Positions 1-8,500 of a DNA stretch of 17,770 nucleotides are shown here, piece by piece. The DNA is from Gemmataceae bacterium. GTDB taxonomy: Bacteria > Planctomycetota > Planctomycetia > Gemmatales > Gemmataceae. The stretch spans positions 1 through 17,770 of the forward strand of contig JANWVS010000003.1 of the NCBI GenBank assembly GCA_025056835.1, in the 5' to 3' direction. A program made the position numbers and the translations under genes. The notes below the pieces were generated by a model. That model made no database searches, was not told where the DNA came from, and was given only the letters and a program-made list of their open reading frames with translations. Numbering within the stretch: position 1 is the stretch's first letter; each line of letters begins with the position of its first letter.

Positions 1-691
1 CTCTACGCATTTCACCGCTCCACCGGAAGTTCCGCACGCCCCTACCTCCCTCTAGACCGGCCGTTTCCGCGGCCCTTCCACGGTTGAGCCGTGGGCTTTC
101 ACCGCGGACTTACCGGTCCGCCTACGCGCCCTTTAAGCCCAGTGATTCCGAACAACGTTCGCACGGTTCGTCTTACCGCGGCTGCTGGCACGAACTTAGC
201 CCGTGCTTCCTCCAGGGATCTCTCAAGCTTGCGCCTTGATCCCCCTCGACAGTGCTTTACAACCCGAAGGCCTTCATCGCACACGCGGCGTCGCTCGGTC
301 AGGCTTGCGCCCATTGCCGAAGATCCTCGACTGCAGCCACCCGTAGGTGTCTGGCCAGTGTCTCAGTGCCAGTGGCGCGGGTCGTGCTCTCACACCCGCT
401 ACGCATCTTCGCCTTGGTGGGCCGTTACCCCACCAACAAGCTAATACGACGTGAGCCCCTCTCGAGGCGAAATTCCTTTCTTGGCCAGACGATGCCGCCT
501 CGCCAAATCGCTGGGAATTACCCGGACGTTAGTCCGGCTATGCCCATCCCCAAGGTAGGTTACCCACGCATTACTGCCCCTTTCGCCACTCAGTACGACT
601 CGATATTGCTACCAAGCCGTCTTCGTTCGACTTGCATGCCTAATCCACGCCGCCAACGTTCGTTCTGAGCCAGGATCAAACCCTTCACAAA
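1..691 (-). rRNA. rrs: 16S ribosomal RNA, 5' portion (truncated by window edge)
   Basis: This is the 5' part of a small-subunit rRNA gene read on the minus strand. The conserved start (TTTGATCCTGGCTCAG) lies at about 664-679. The 530-loop region appears as its complement (ttaccgcggctgctgg) near 174-189. The left edge falls near E. coli position 700 (complement of GGTGAAATGCGTAGAG at 1-16). The 5' end at about 691 is set by alignment with the E. coli start, about 7 nt before the 27F-like site, so it may be off by a few bases. Two phylum-level probe targets match exactly: EUB338-II (333-350) and PLA46 (629-646). Both mark Planctomycetes. The 27F site carries G instead of A at its third base. 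The 3' half, any 23S/5S and their linkage lie outside the window. Confidence 0.98.
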
Positions 692-1060
692 TTTATGCTT
701 GACCTGGAATTTATTGAAATCCCAGGCTCGAACCGGGTTGGTTCGCCGCTTGCCTTCTCCGCTGACGGGGGCGCCGCTCGTCCCGTTGCCTGCGAAGCTT
801 TTCAACTTCGCTCCTGTTTGGAACTCGCATTGCCTGGCCAGCGGTAAGCCGCGATGCGGACGAACGCCGGTTTGATAACAAGCACGCAAAGAGTCTGATG
901 GTTTGGTCTAAAGGACATGACTCTCAGGTTCGTTGACGCTTCCTGGTTTTCCACCTTCCCAAAAAGGAACAGTGCAAAACCGGCGGAAGAGTCTGCGAGG
1001 TTTGTGTCACATCCCAAGACGTAACACACCCTCGCTTTGGCTTTGGTTGGCACTCGCCGA

Positions 1061-1074
1061 ATTGTCAAAGATCC
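1061..1074 (-). promoter_or_regulatory. boxA-like antitermination motif
   Basis: The minus strand reads GGATCTTTGACAAT. This resembles the boxA element (core CTTTGACA/CTTTRA) bound by NusB-NusE in rRNA leaders, which keeps RNA polymerase processive through untranslated rRNA. It lies about 60 nt downstream of the predicted start and just after a stable hairpin. Confidence 0.55.
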
Positions 1075-1085
1075 AAAGGCTTCCA

Positions 1086-1102
1086 CCGTCGCCAAGCGAC
1101 GG
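1086..1102 (-). promoter_or_regulatory. boxB-like hairpin in the rRNA leader
   Basis: CCGTCGC (1086-1092) and GCGACGG (1096-1102) are a perfect 7-bp inverted repeat around a 3-nt loop. In transcription order the hairpin comes just before the boxA-like motif, so the order is boxB-boxA as in nut-type antitermination sites. A boxB function is inferred from this placement. Confidence 0.5.
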
Positions 1103-1112
1103 CGGTTGCGAG

Positions 1113-1130
1113 GCCCCACAACGACGGGGC
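1113..1130 (-). other. hairpin at the 5' end of the rRNA leader
   Basis: GCCCC (1113-1117) and GGGGC (1126-1130) form a perfect 5-bp inverted repeat with an 8-nt loop, right at the predicted transcript start. It could stabilise the 5' end or be part of the antitermination region. No T run follows, so it does not look like a terminator. Confidence 0.4.
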
Positions 1131-1137
1131 ATAGGAA

Positions 1138-1167
1138 AGTATAGGGAGGGGATCGGCTCAATGTCAA
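1138..1167 (-). promoter_or_regulatory. rRNA operon promoter, sigma70-type
   Basis: Read on the minus strand, a perfect -35 hexamer TTGACA (1167-1162) is followed by an 18-bp spacer and TATACT (1143-1138). The predicted start is near 1131. It points at the 16S gene, and an A/T-rich stretch lies just upstream. It is the best promoter match seen in the window, as expected for a stable RNA operon. Confidence 0.8.
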
Positions 1168-1327
1168 CGGTTTGTGAAAGATTTTTTTAGCATCCACCAA
1201 ACCGCCTCGTCTGATGGCCGAGTCAATGACACAAGTCTTTGTCGATTAGAATGTTAAGTTTGGCAACCCCCACCAGCTACCGTGATTCAACCTTGCCGCG
1301 CACGTTGGACCCAACACCGAAAAACGC
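1168..1327. other. intergenic region between glgC and the rRNA promoter
   Basis: About 160 bp separate the glgC stop codon from the rRNA -35 box, including the UP-like element. A short inverted repeat (GTTGG-AC-CCAAC, about 1304-1315) was seen, but it has no T run. No convincing terminator for glgC was found, so read-through into the rRNA promoter region cannot be excluded. Confidence 0.5.
1171..1190 (-). promoter_or_regulatory. UP-like A/T-rich element upstream of the rRNA promoter
   Basis: On the minus strand a run of seven A residues (complement of the T run at 1182-1188) and a second A/T-rich patch lie just upstream of the -35 box, at roughly -40 to -60. This is where the RNA polymerase alpha subunit contacts UP elements in strong rRNA promoters. 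The role is inferred from position and composition only. Confidence 0.5.
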
Positions 1328-2554
1328 TCAGCTGCTCTTGTCAAATTGGTAACCCCGTGCCACCACGATAACCCCCTTTTCCGAGACGGTGAACCGTCGG
1401 CGATCTTTTTCGAGATCCTCGCCGATTACCTCCTTCTCCGGAACTCGAACTCCCTTGTCGATGATGCACCTTTTCAGGCGGGCTTGCTTACCGACGTGAA
1501 CACCGTCGAACAGCAACGAATCCTCCACGACCGCCCCGGTCTCGATACGGATGTGCGAAGAGAGTATCGAATGCCGCACGATGCCGCCGACAATCACCGT
1601 GCCACTGCCGACCATTGAATTGGCAACGACCCCCTCTTCGCCCGCGTCTCCCGGGGCTACCCTTGCAGGGGGATTTTGCCCGTGATACGAACGAATCCGC
1701 CAATCGCGTTGGTACAAATCCAAAGGCGGCACGGGTCGCAAGAGGTCCATGTTGGCCTCGTAATACGAGTCAATCGTGCCCACGTCGCGCCAATACCGGT
1801 CTGGCGACACGCGGCCGCCGGGCTGGTCGAAACGGTAGGCAAAGACGCGGTGCGAGTGGATCAACCGGGGAATCAGGTCCTTACCGAAATCATGTTGAGA
1901 ATCGACTCGCTCGTGGTCGGCGCGCAGTTCGGCGCAAAGCACCTTCATCGTGAACACGTAAATACCCATCGAAACGAGCGCGGAAGCGGGGTCATCAGGC
2001 ATCGGTTTGGGTTGCCGGGGCTTCTCTTGGAATTCGCGAATTTGCAGCTGCTGGTCGATTCCCATGACGCCGAAGGACGAAGCCTCGGCGAGCGGTACTT
2101 TCATGCAAGCGATGGTCAGATCGGCTTGGCGTTCTTCGTGGGCCTTCACCATGGCGGCGTAGTCCATGCGGTAGATGTGGTCGCCAGCCAGGATCAATAC
2201 CGTGTCGGCGCCGCTGCGCTCCAACAAGTAAAGGTTTTGGTAGATCGCGTCGGCCGTGCCACTATACCAAGACTCGCCCGTGCGCATTTGCGGCGGCACC
2301 ATCGTGATGTATTCGCCCAGTTCCGGATTGAAGATCGACCATCCATCGCGCAAGTGCTTTTGCAGCGAATGCAACTTGTACTGGGTCAGCACGAGAATTC
2401 GGCGCATGCCGGAGTGTAGACAGTTGGACAGGGTGAAATCGATGATCCGATACTTTCCGCCAAACGGAACGGCGGGCTTGGCACGATCGGCTGTCAGAGG
2501 ATACAGACGGCTGCCGACGCCACCGGCCAAGAGAATGGTGAGGGTGTTGGCCAT
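1328..2554 (-). CDS. glgC: glucose-1-phosphate adenylyltransferase (ADP-glucose pyrophosphorylase)
   Basis: It makes ADP-glucose and PPi from glucose-1-phosphate and ATP, the committed step of bacterial glycogen synthesis in the cytoplasm. From the chosen start it is 408 aa, close to the usual ~420. The N-terminal nucleotidyltransferase motif GGVGSRLYPLTADRAKP is at residues 11-27. GTADAIYQN is at 99-107, GDHIYRMDY at 124-132, FQEKP at 175-179 and YWRDVGTIDSYYEAN at 254-268. A hexapeptide-type beta-helix follows at about 305-375. The start at 2554 (MANTLTILLAGG) is chosen because family members begin just before the LAGG loop. A frame-open extension to 2641 adds 29 residues with no family resemblance. 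No Shine-Dalgarno precedes the ATG: the upstream bases are C-rich (CTCCTCCC). It stands alone, with 357 bp upstream. Confidence 0.95.
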   Translation of the reverse strand: MANTLTILLAGGVGSRLYPLTADRAKPAVPFGGKYRIIDFTLSNCLHSGMRRILVLTQYKLHSLQKHLRDGWSIFNPELGEYITMVPPQMRTGESWYSGTADAIYQNLYLLERSGADTVLILAGDHIYRMDYAAMVKAHEERQADLTIACMKVPLAEASSFGVMGIDQQLQIREFQEKPRQPKPMPDDPASALVSMGIYVFTMKVLCAELRADHERVDSQHDFGKDLIPRLIHSHRVFAYRFDQPGGRVSPDRYWRDVGTIDSYYEANMDLLRPVPPLDLYQRDWRIRSYHGQNPPARVAPGDAGEEGVVANSMVGSGTVIVGGIVRHSILSSHIRIETGAVVEDSLLFDGVHVGKQARLKRCIIDKGVRVPEKEVIGEDLEKDRRRFTVSEKGVIVVARGYQFDKSS

Positions 2555-2911
2555 GGGAGGAGTCTCGCTACTGCTGCCCCGCGCCTTGGCGAACAGGTAG
2601 GTGTGATCGCAGCCGCCGCGAGCGTTGGCTCTCTTGGTCAAAGGCGCGGCAACTCGCCGGCTGCGATCGAGCCCAATATCAAACTTCGACCTTCACGCCA
2701 AGCCAAGCCGGTAGACACGCTGGCAACGCAAACACCAGCGACATCGCGCCGACCCATGCGCACCGGCTTCCAGGTTGCAGTAACGTTATTCCGCTGGAGC
2801 GAACGGAGCAAGCCCGGCGATTCGAGACGCACCGCCGCCGCCGAAGCGATCTTCGCGGGCAACGGCTTGGCTTGTTAGTCCAGCGACACTGCGGGGGAAA
2901 GCGTCGGCCTG
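2555..2911. other. intergenic region upstream of glgC
   Basis: This 357-bp stretch lies between the TPR gene stop and the glgC start. It probably holds the glgC promoter and leader. Weak minus-strand candidates are TTGCTC-17-TAACGT around 2785-2815 and TTGGCG-17-TATTGG around 2670-2700. Neither is strong. An open frame at 2638-2862 (-) has low-complexity, shadow-like composition and no recognisable domain. No terminator or riboswitch was recognised. Confidence 0.4.
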
Positions 2912-3694
2912 CTACGTCGCTTCGCGGCGATGCAGGTGAAACGGCAGGATAGTCGGTCCCTTCAAGTGCTCGGGTGGATCGGTGCGGACTAACTTGCTGC
3001 GGAACATTCGCACCGCTTTTTTGCGCCGGGGCATAGGCAGGATGACCGGCGCGGCTGCGGATGATCGACGTCGGCGACTCGTTTGCTCAGCTGCCTGCCA
3101 AAGCTCGAATTGGTGCCGCTGCCACAACTGGCGAAAACGCCGATCGCGGGCATGGCGAAATAAGGCCGCGCGAAGCAGGTCTGCGGCTTCTTGGGTTCGT
3201 CCTGCCCGGCGAAAACCTCGGGCGATCCGTCCGAGAAGATCGGGGTCGTCAGTGCCGAGCTGGGCCGCCTTACGCAAGGCCCGCACGGCCACGCCGATCT
3301 GGTCCTGGTTCAAAGCGAATTCAGCGTAGTCGCACAGATACTCGATTTGCTCCGGGGCCAACTCCAGGCAACGGCGATAGTGGAGATTGGCTCGCCGCGG
3401 ATCACAATGTTCGTCGTTCGCCGAAGCGAGGGCCAGCAGGTAGTGGTAGTGGGCGCAATTGGGGTGAAGGGCCAACGCCGCGGTAAGGTGTCGTCGGGCG
3501 GCCCGCGTATCGTTCCAATCGAGATAGATCTGCCCCAGGCGGTTATGAGCTTCCTCAGCGACGGCAGGAGAGAGCGTTTGCGTCAATCCGGCCAGGCGCC
3601 CAAAGATCTGCGCCGCTTCCCGTGTTTGACCGTGTTCCTGAAGGCGGCGGCCTACGGACAATAAATGATCGGCAATGCTGAGCGTCCTGCTCAT
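2912..3694 (-). CDS. TPR-repeat protein of unknown role
   Basis: This is a 260-aa, mostly helical protein with about four tetratricopeptide-like units: around residues 7-36, 47-80 (RLGQIYLDWNDTRAARRHLTAAL), 81-115 and 117-182. TPRs usually hold partner proteins. No catalytic motif is visible. There is no signal peptide or membrane segment, so it is probably cytoplasmic. The C-terminus (from about 207) is a basic, likely disordered tail with RRRR and RRKK clusters, ending in a short KGPTILPFHLHR-like segment. The start at 3694 is preferred over 3724 because GGAGG sits 7 nt before it. The gene is divergent from kdsD across a 164-bp intergenic region. The partner and process are unknown. Confidence 0.8.
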   Translation of the reverse strand: MSRTLSIADHLLSVGRRLQEHGQTREAAQIFGRLAGLTQTLSPAVAEEAHNRLGQIYLDWNDTRAARRHLTAALALHPNCAHYHYLLALASANDEHCDPRRANLHYRRCLELAPEQIEYLCDYAEFALNQDQIGVAVRALRKAAQLGTDDPDLLGRIARGFRRAGRTQEAADLLRAALFRHARDRRFRQLWQRHQFELWQAAEQTSRRRRSSAAAPVILPMPRRKKAVRMFRSKLVRTDPPEHLKGPTILPFHLHRREAT

Positions 3695-3701
3695 GGTGGC
3701 G

Positions 3702-3706
3702 CCTCC
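3702..3706 (-). promoter_or_regulatory. Shine-Dalgarno of the TPR gene
   Basis: GGAGG on the minus strand lies 7 nt upstream of the ATG at 3694. It would fall inside the coding region if the start at 3724 were used, so it decides for the shorter protein. Confidence 0.7.
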
Positions 3707-3724
3707 GTGCGCTGGAGCCGCCAA

Positions 3725-3730
3725 TTATAA
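3725..3730 (-). promoter_or_regulatory. -10 element for the TPR gene
   Basis: A perfect TATAAT on the minus strand lies 30 bp upstream of the TPR start codon, which would give a short leader of about 24 nt. The -35 is less clear: TTGTGT (3751-3746) would leave a 15-bp spacer. The site shares the divergent intergenic region with the kdsD promoter. Confidence 0.5.
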
Positions 3731-3776
3731 ATCGGCGCCGCAATCACACAAGAGCAAGGTGCGAAAAAATCCGGCG

Positions 3777-3804
3777 TTGTTTTTCCCGGAGCGGCTGGTA
3801 TAGT
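3777..3804 (+). promoter_or_regulatory. promoter of the kdsD-kdsC-lptC/A-like cluster
   Basis: TTGTTT (3777-3782), a 16-bp spacer and TATAGT (3799-3804) fit a sigma70-type promoter. The predicted start near 3811 coincides with a possible TTG codon in the kdsD frame, which argues against that longer start. Confidence 0.5.
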
Positions 3805-3846
3805 CGGTCGTTGCGGCTATCACGGACGAATCAGCCCAGAGGAAGC

Positions 3847-3851
3847 AAGGA
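3847..3851 (+). promoter_or_regulatory. Shine-Dalgarno of kdsD
   Basis: AAGGA lies 7 nt before the ATG at 3859. It supports this start over the upstream TTG at 3811 and over the out-of-frame ATG at 3851. Confidence 0.6.
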
Positions 3852-3858
3852 TGCCGTC

Positions 3859-4899
3859 ATGACCTTTCACGTCGTCGAGCGGCCGCCCCTTCGGGGCGAA
3901 TGGGATCAATTACAGTATGCTCAGCAGATCGTCCGCGCCGAAGCCGCGGCGCTCCAGCAAGTTGCGGATCGCTTGGACGCCAATTTCGTGCGGGCGGTGG
4001 ACCTGGTGCTGGCCTGCCGCGGTCGTGTGTGCATCACGGGGACCGGCAAGTCGGCCGACGTGGGCCAGAAAATCGCCGGCACGTTCAACTCGACGGGAAC
4101 GCGGGCCTATCTGCTCGACGCAACGCGGGCGGTACACGGCGATCTGGGGATGGTCCATCCCGACGACGTCGCCCTGGCCCTTTCCCATAGCGGGGAAAGC
4201 GAAGAGGTCTTGCGTTTGCTGCCTTCGTTCCGCCACATCGGCGTCGCGCTCATTGCTTTGACGAGTCGGCGTCACAGCACGCTGGCGCGGCAGGCCGACG
4301 TCGCGATCGTGCTAGGTCCCTTGGAAGAGGTGTGCCCTCTCGGCCTGGCGCCGAGCACGAGCACTACTGCCATGATCGCCGTGGGCGATGCCTTGGCTTT
4401 CGTCTTGATGCGTTTGCGCGATTTTTCCCGGGAAGACTTCGCCCGATTTCACCCGGCCGGAAGCCTTGGCCGCCAACTGCTGAAAGTCGACAACGTCATG
4501 CGCCGCGATGGGGCGTTGCGCTTGGCAAGGTGCCACAATACGGTCCGCGAAGTGTTCGCGGCAGTGCAGCGCTTCGGCCGGCGCACCGGGGCCATCATGT
4601 TGACGGACGACGACGGCCGTCTGGCGGGTATTTTTACCGACAGCGATTTGGCTCGACTGATTGAACAACGTCGCGACGAGGCCCTCGACCAGCCCATCGC
4701 CAACGTGATGACGCCGCGGCCGATCACCATCCCGCAGGGGACGCGGCTGGCGGATGCCGTGCAAGTGTTTCAGCGGCGCAAGATTAGCGAACTGCCGGTG
4801 GTCGATGCCGCTGGCCGACCGGTGGGTTTGATCGACATTACGGATGTCATCGGCCTGATCTCCCGCGAGGAAGCCGAGCAACTGACGCGCGTGGCCTGA
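3859..4899 (+). CDS. kdsD: arabinose-5-phosphate isomerase (KpsF/GutQ/KdsD family)
   Basis: It interconverts ribulose-5-phosphate and arabinose-5-phosphate, the first step toward Kdo, the inner-core sugar of LPS. The 346-aa protein has the family layout: an N-terminal SIS sugar-isomerase domain and two CBS domains. Motifs seen are GTGKS at 61-65, SHSGES at 109-114, APSTSTTAMIAVGDALA at 164-180 and FHPAGSLG at 197-204, whose His198 aligns with the catalytic His of the family. The CBS pair spans about 210-335 (DNVMRRDGAL, then ANVMTPRPITI, ending with ELPVVDAAGRPVGLIDITDV). The start at 3859 is set by AAGGA 7 nt upstream. kdsC follows 80 bp downstream on the same strand, which strengthens a Kdo role over GutQ- or capsule-type uses. 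Confidence 0.94.
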   Translation: MTFHVVERPPLRGEWDQLQYAQQIVRAEAAALQQVADRLDANFVRAVDLVLACRGRVCITGTGKSADVGQKIAGTFNSTGTRAYLLDATRAVHGDLGMVHPDDVALALSHSGESEEVLRLLPSFRHIGVALIALTSRRHSTLARQADVAIVLGPLEEVCPLGLAPSTSTTAMIAVGDALAFVLMRLRDFSREDFARFHPAGSLGRQLLKVDNVMRRDGALRLARCHNTVREVFAAVQRFGRRTGAIMLTDDDGRLAGIFTDSDLARLIEQRRDEALDQPIANVMTPRPITIPQGTRLADAVQVFQRRKISELPVVDAAGRPVGLIDITDVIGLISREEAEQLTRVA

Positions 4900-4979
4900 A
4901 GCCGGTGCCACCAAGGCTTGCCGATCGCCGCCGCGTCGCGATCCGCACCACCGTATGGCTCAATCGTTGGATGGATCCC

Positions 4980-5501
4980 ATGAGCGACCATGGCCTGCCA
5001 AGGCGTTGTCGAGACATCGAACTGTTGGTGATGGACGTCGACGGCGTCTTGACCGATGGCCGAATTATCTACAGCGATCGGGGTGAAGAGCTGAAGGCGT
5101 TTCACGTGCGGGACGGCACCGGGATCAAAATGTGGCTTCGCCGCGGCAAGCATGCCGCCGTCGTCAGCGGCCGAACATCGACCGTGGTCGAGCGTCGTGC
5201 CGCCGAACTGGGCATCCGAGCCGTTTGCCAAGGGACCGATGAGAAATTGCCGGTGGTGGAAAACCTTTTGCGGGAAACGGGGATCGGTTGGGAGCAGACG
5301 GCGTGCATCGGCGACGACCTAGCCGACTTGCCGTTGTTTTCAAGGTGCGGACTGGCCGCGGCGGTGGCGGATGCTTGTCCCGAAGCCATTGCCCAGGCCC
5401 ATTACGTGACTCGCGCTGGCGGCGGTCAAGGAGCGGTTCGCGAAGTCATCGAGCTGATCTTACGCCACCAGCACCGCTGGCACGCGACTCTGCCGGCATG
5501 A
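4980..5501 (+). CDS. kdsC: 3-deoxy-D-manno-octulosonate 8-phosphate phosphatase (HAD family)
   Basis: It removes phosphate from Kdo-8-phosphate to give Kdo in the cytoplasm. The protein is 173 aa, normal for KdsC. HAD motif I is MDVDGVLTDG at 18-27, with nucleophile Asp19 and acid/base Asp21. Motif II is VVSGR at 61-65, the motif III lysine is about Lys89 (TDEKLPVV), and motif IV is GDDLADLP at 111-118. The C-terminal GGGQGAVREVIELIL is typical of KdsC. It lacks a large cap domain, as expected for the tetrameric C0-type enzymes. The exact start is uncertain: ATG 4971 (three codons longer) is possible, and neither has a strong Shine-Dalgarno. The upstream in-frame extension to 4905 looks non-family. 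The gene sits between kdsD and the LptC/A-like gene (49 bp to the next start), so all three are probably co-transcribed. Confidence 0.94.
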   Translation: MSDHGLPRRCRDIELLVMDVDGVLTDGRIIYSDRGEELKAFHVRDGTGIKMWLRRGKHAAVVSGRTSTVVERRAAELGIRAVCQGTDEKLPVVENLLRETGIGWEQTACIGDDLADLPLFSRCGLAAAVADACPEAIAQAHYVTRAGGGQGAVREVIELILRHQHRWHATLPA

Positions 5502-5538
5502 GCCGTTGGACAAACTGCGTCAAACAACGTGAACCGAC

Positions 5539-5543
5539 AAGGA
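5539..5543 (+). promoter_or_regulatory. Shine-Dalgarno deciding the GTG start at 5551
   Basis: AAGGA lies 7 nt upstream of the GTG at 5551. The nearer ATG at 5546 is out of frame and gives only a nine-codon peptide, so GTG is the likely start of the large LptC/A-like protein. Confidence 0.65.
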
Positions 5544-5550
5544 TCATGCT

Positions 5551-8500
5551 GTGTGGACTCCGAAACGAATCCTGATCTATCTGGCCGGTACGTTGCTGTG
5601 CCTGGCAGGATTTGTCGTTTACGACTTCTATCTGGGAGGCTATGACGGTTTGCCCCCCTTGCCGGAGCGATATGCACCCGGCGAGCGCGTTGTCGTCGAA
5701 TTGTCGCCGGTGGACGACGAAGAATCCAAAATGAACCTGGCCTTTGGCAAGGAAAGCGAGGAAGCCAGTCGTCCTTACAAACTCGACATCGGTTCGAAAG
5801 GCGTGCTGATTGCCGTTCGAGATTTCGAAATCGAAAAAGACGGCCGGGTCAAGCTGTCGCCTTTCAGCGCCGCTCTCTTCCCGAAAAAGAAAGCCGACTA
5901 CGGCCCCTTCCCCGAGATCACGACGGTCCAATGTCAAGTTGCCTACCTGACGCTGGACAAGGAAGTCAAAACGATCATGGAGCTGCAACACCGCAAGATC
6001 GTCGGGGTTGAGTTACAGGGTTCGACCGGCGTGACGATCACCAACAATCACCGCACGCCGGCCAAGAGCGACGATATCGAAGTGACGATCAAATTGGCAC
6101 CGGTGTACTTCGAGGAGGCGAGCAACAGAATTTGGACCGAGGGGTTTGTCCGCCTGGTCGATTCCTCGTCGCAGCCGAACCCGACGGAAGTGACGGCCAA
6201 AGGACTGGAGATGCAACTGGCAAAGGACACGCAACCGCTCCGGGCCATTGGCAACTCGACCGCCAAGCGTGGACCGACCATCGGCGGCGTCGAGAAGCTC
6301 ATTCTCAAAAGCCACGTCGAAATGCACTTGTACATGGATAGCCGAAGCGATTTCCTCGCGGGCGCTCCTGACCTGGCCGGCACAACCTCGGTCCGACGGC
6401 ACCCCCCCGCCGCGGAGAAATCGCACGTTGTGGTCAAAACCGCGGGGCGAATGTATTACGACGTCGTCAAGGACCTGATGCAATTCGACAGCCCGGAACT
6501 TGCCCCGGGAGCCACCGTCCCCAACCTGACCGAGCAGGTGCTGCTGACGCGCGAACACCGTTTCGGCCCCAACGACCGCAAGTACGATCAACTGGTTTGC
6601 GACTGCCTCAAGCTGGCGTTTCGCCGCCGCACTGTTGCGCCGCCGGTTGCCGATGCCGGCGCGACGACGTCGCAACGCTTGGCCCCGCGCGAACCCTTGA
6701 CAGGGAGCAAGGAAATTGAAGCCGCGTTGGCCACCGCCCGCCCAGGCCAAGAAGTCACTCTGAGCATGGACACCGAGAACCTCGAGGCCTGGGGAGCGGA
6801 GCTAGACTATCGCAGCGCCACGGCAACGTCGGGAGCGCAGACCATTCTTCGCGGCCGTCCGATGCACGCCATTCGCGACGGCAATCTCATCGAAGCGCTG
6901 GAGCTGCACCTCGTCGGTCCCGACAAGAACGGCCAAGGCCAACAGGGCTACGCCAAAGGCCCCGGCCGCATCGACATGCTCGATAAGGCGACCCCGCAAA
7001 AGCCGGGCGACAAGCAACGCTTCTCCCTCCATGCGGTCTGGAAAGACAGTCTGGTGTGGACCAAGGACCGCGACGGCGATAAAGTCTACGATCTTCTGAC
7101 GTTGACCGGCGAAGCGGCGTTCATCGACGACGACCATCAGCAATCGCTCCACGGTCAGCGCTTGCAGGTGTGGTTTGAGTCCACCCAGGCCGGCGGCAGC
7201 AGCCGTCGTCCCAACGGCAGCTCGCGGCAGGAACCACATCGCCTCGAAGCGTTTGACCGCGTGCACGTGCGTTCGCCTGAGATCCTGATCGATAAATGCC
7301 AACATCTCGTTCTGGTCTTCAAACCCACCCCCGCGAGCGATGCGCAACTGCCGCCGCCGGAGACGCCCTCCGCTCCGCAGGAAAACGATGCCAAGCCGGG
7401 TACTCCGGGCTTGGGCTTTGTCGGCCAGCCGGGACCAAGTTCGGCGGACACGCCCGCCAAGGACCGCCGGCCGATTCGGCTGTCCGCCAACCGTGTCGTG
7501 GCGTATGTCGCCGCCCGCGGCGCGAAAAAACAAGTCGAAGAAGTCGTCAGCGATGGCGATGTGCTCGTGCGCCAAGACGGTGCAACCCCGCGCGATAAGG
7601 GCTTGGACATTGCTGGCGCCTGGCTGAACATGTTGTACCATCCCTTGGGCAATCGCTTGATCGTTTCCGGCGACGCCCGGCGGCCAGCGCGGCTTCAAGC
7701 CGGCGAAATGACTCTCATCGGCCCCAAAATCGACATCGACCAAAAAGAGAACTCCGCAGTCGTCGATGGCGTGGGGGCCATGCGTGTGCCCAGCAAGACC
7801 GGACTGGACGGCACGACTCCCGCGAAGGAAGGGACGTATATCACTGTCCAATGGAACAAGGACATGATCTTCAACGGCAAGCTGGCGGAGTTCCACGGCG
7901 GCGTCCAGGCATTCCAGGACCAGGCTTCCCTTAAATGCGCGGCCATGCAAGTGACGTTTGACAAGTACATCTCCTTCCGGGAAGGTCAGAAACAACATCA
8001 AGACGCCAAGCTCGAAAAGCTCGTTTGTGAAAAAGAGGTCTTTGCGGAGGAGAAGGTGTTATCGCCTCAGAACAAGCTGATCTCCTGGAAGCGCTTGATG
8101 GGCACGTTGCTGGACATGGACAATCCGGACCATCGTCACGTCATGTACGGCCCCGGTCGGGTTGATTACCTCGCCTGGGGAAATCCGGAGCTGACGGCTT
8201 CTCCGTCAGCAAACCAGGCATCGACCGGCGCCGCGAAGCACGAGCCGGTTTTGAAACTGACGCGCATCGATTACAAGGGCCGTCTCTTCGGCAGCAACAA
8301 ACCCGGCGGGCCGCGCATGGCGATTTTCTACGACGACGTCGAAGTCTACCACCAGCCGGGCGACGACCCCGACATCAAGGTCAATCCGAACCAACCGCCC
8401 AAGGGCGGCTTCTACATGCGCTGCGGCAATCTCAACGTGGCCCTCGCCGAACGCGACGGCAAATCGACGCAGTATATGGTGGCCAAGAACAACGCTTTCT

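Larger units (their letters stand above)
692..1131 (-). other. 16S rRNA transcribed leader (about 440 nt)
   Basis: This non-coding stretch lies between the predicted rRNA promoter and the 16S 5' end. It holds two hairpins near its start and a boxA-like motif, listed separately. Open frames on both strands here show no recognisable protein. One minus-strand frame (802-1200) even reads through the promoter, so it is not credible as a gene. The distance from start site to mature 16S is inferred from the promoter position. Processing sites were not identified. Confidence 0.7.

Noticed and set aside
91..889. Several open frames within the 16S rRNA region
   Set aside because: They lie in conserved rRNA sequence identified by universal and planctomycete probe sites.
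802..1200. Minus-strand open frame of 132 codons upstream of the 16S gene
   Set aside because: It runs across the rRNA promoter and the leader hairpins and has no protein family features. It is chance openness in a leader.
1300..1330. Possible terminator after glgC
   Set aside because: The GTTGG/CCAAC repeat is only 5 bp with a 2-nt gap, and the T run lies on the wrong side of it.
2638..2862. 74-aa minus-strand open frame between the TPR gene and glgC
   Set aside because: It has no recognisable domain and no good Shine-Dalgarno, and it would end just inside the frame-open extension of glgC. More likely intergenic.
6802..8001. 399-aa minus-strand open frame inside the LptC/A-like gene
   Set aside because: The plus-strand frame is open over 3.1 kb with a Shine-Dalgarno and a membrane anchor. 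The antisense frame shows no domain.
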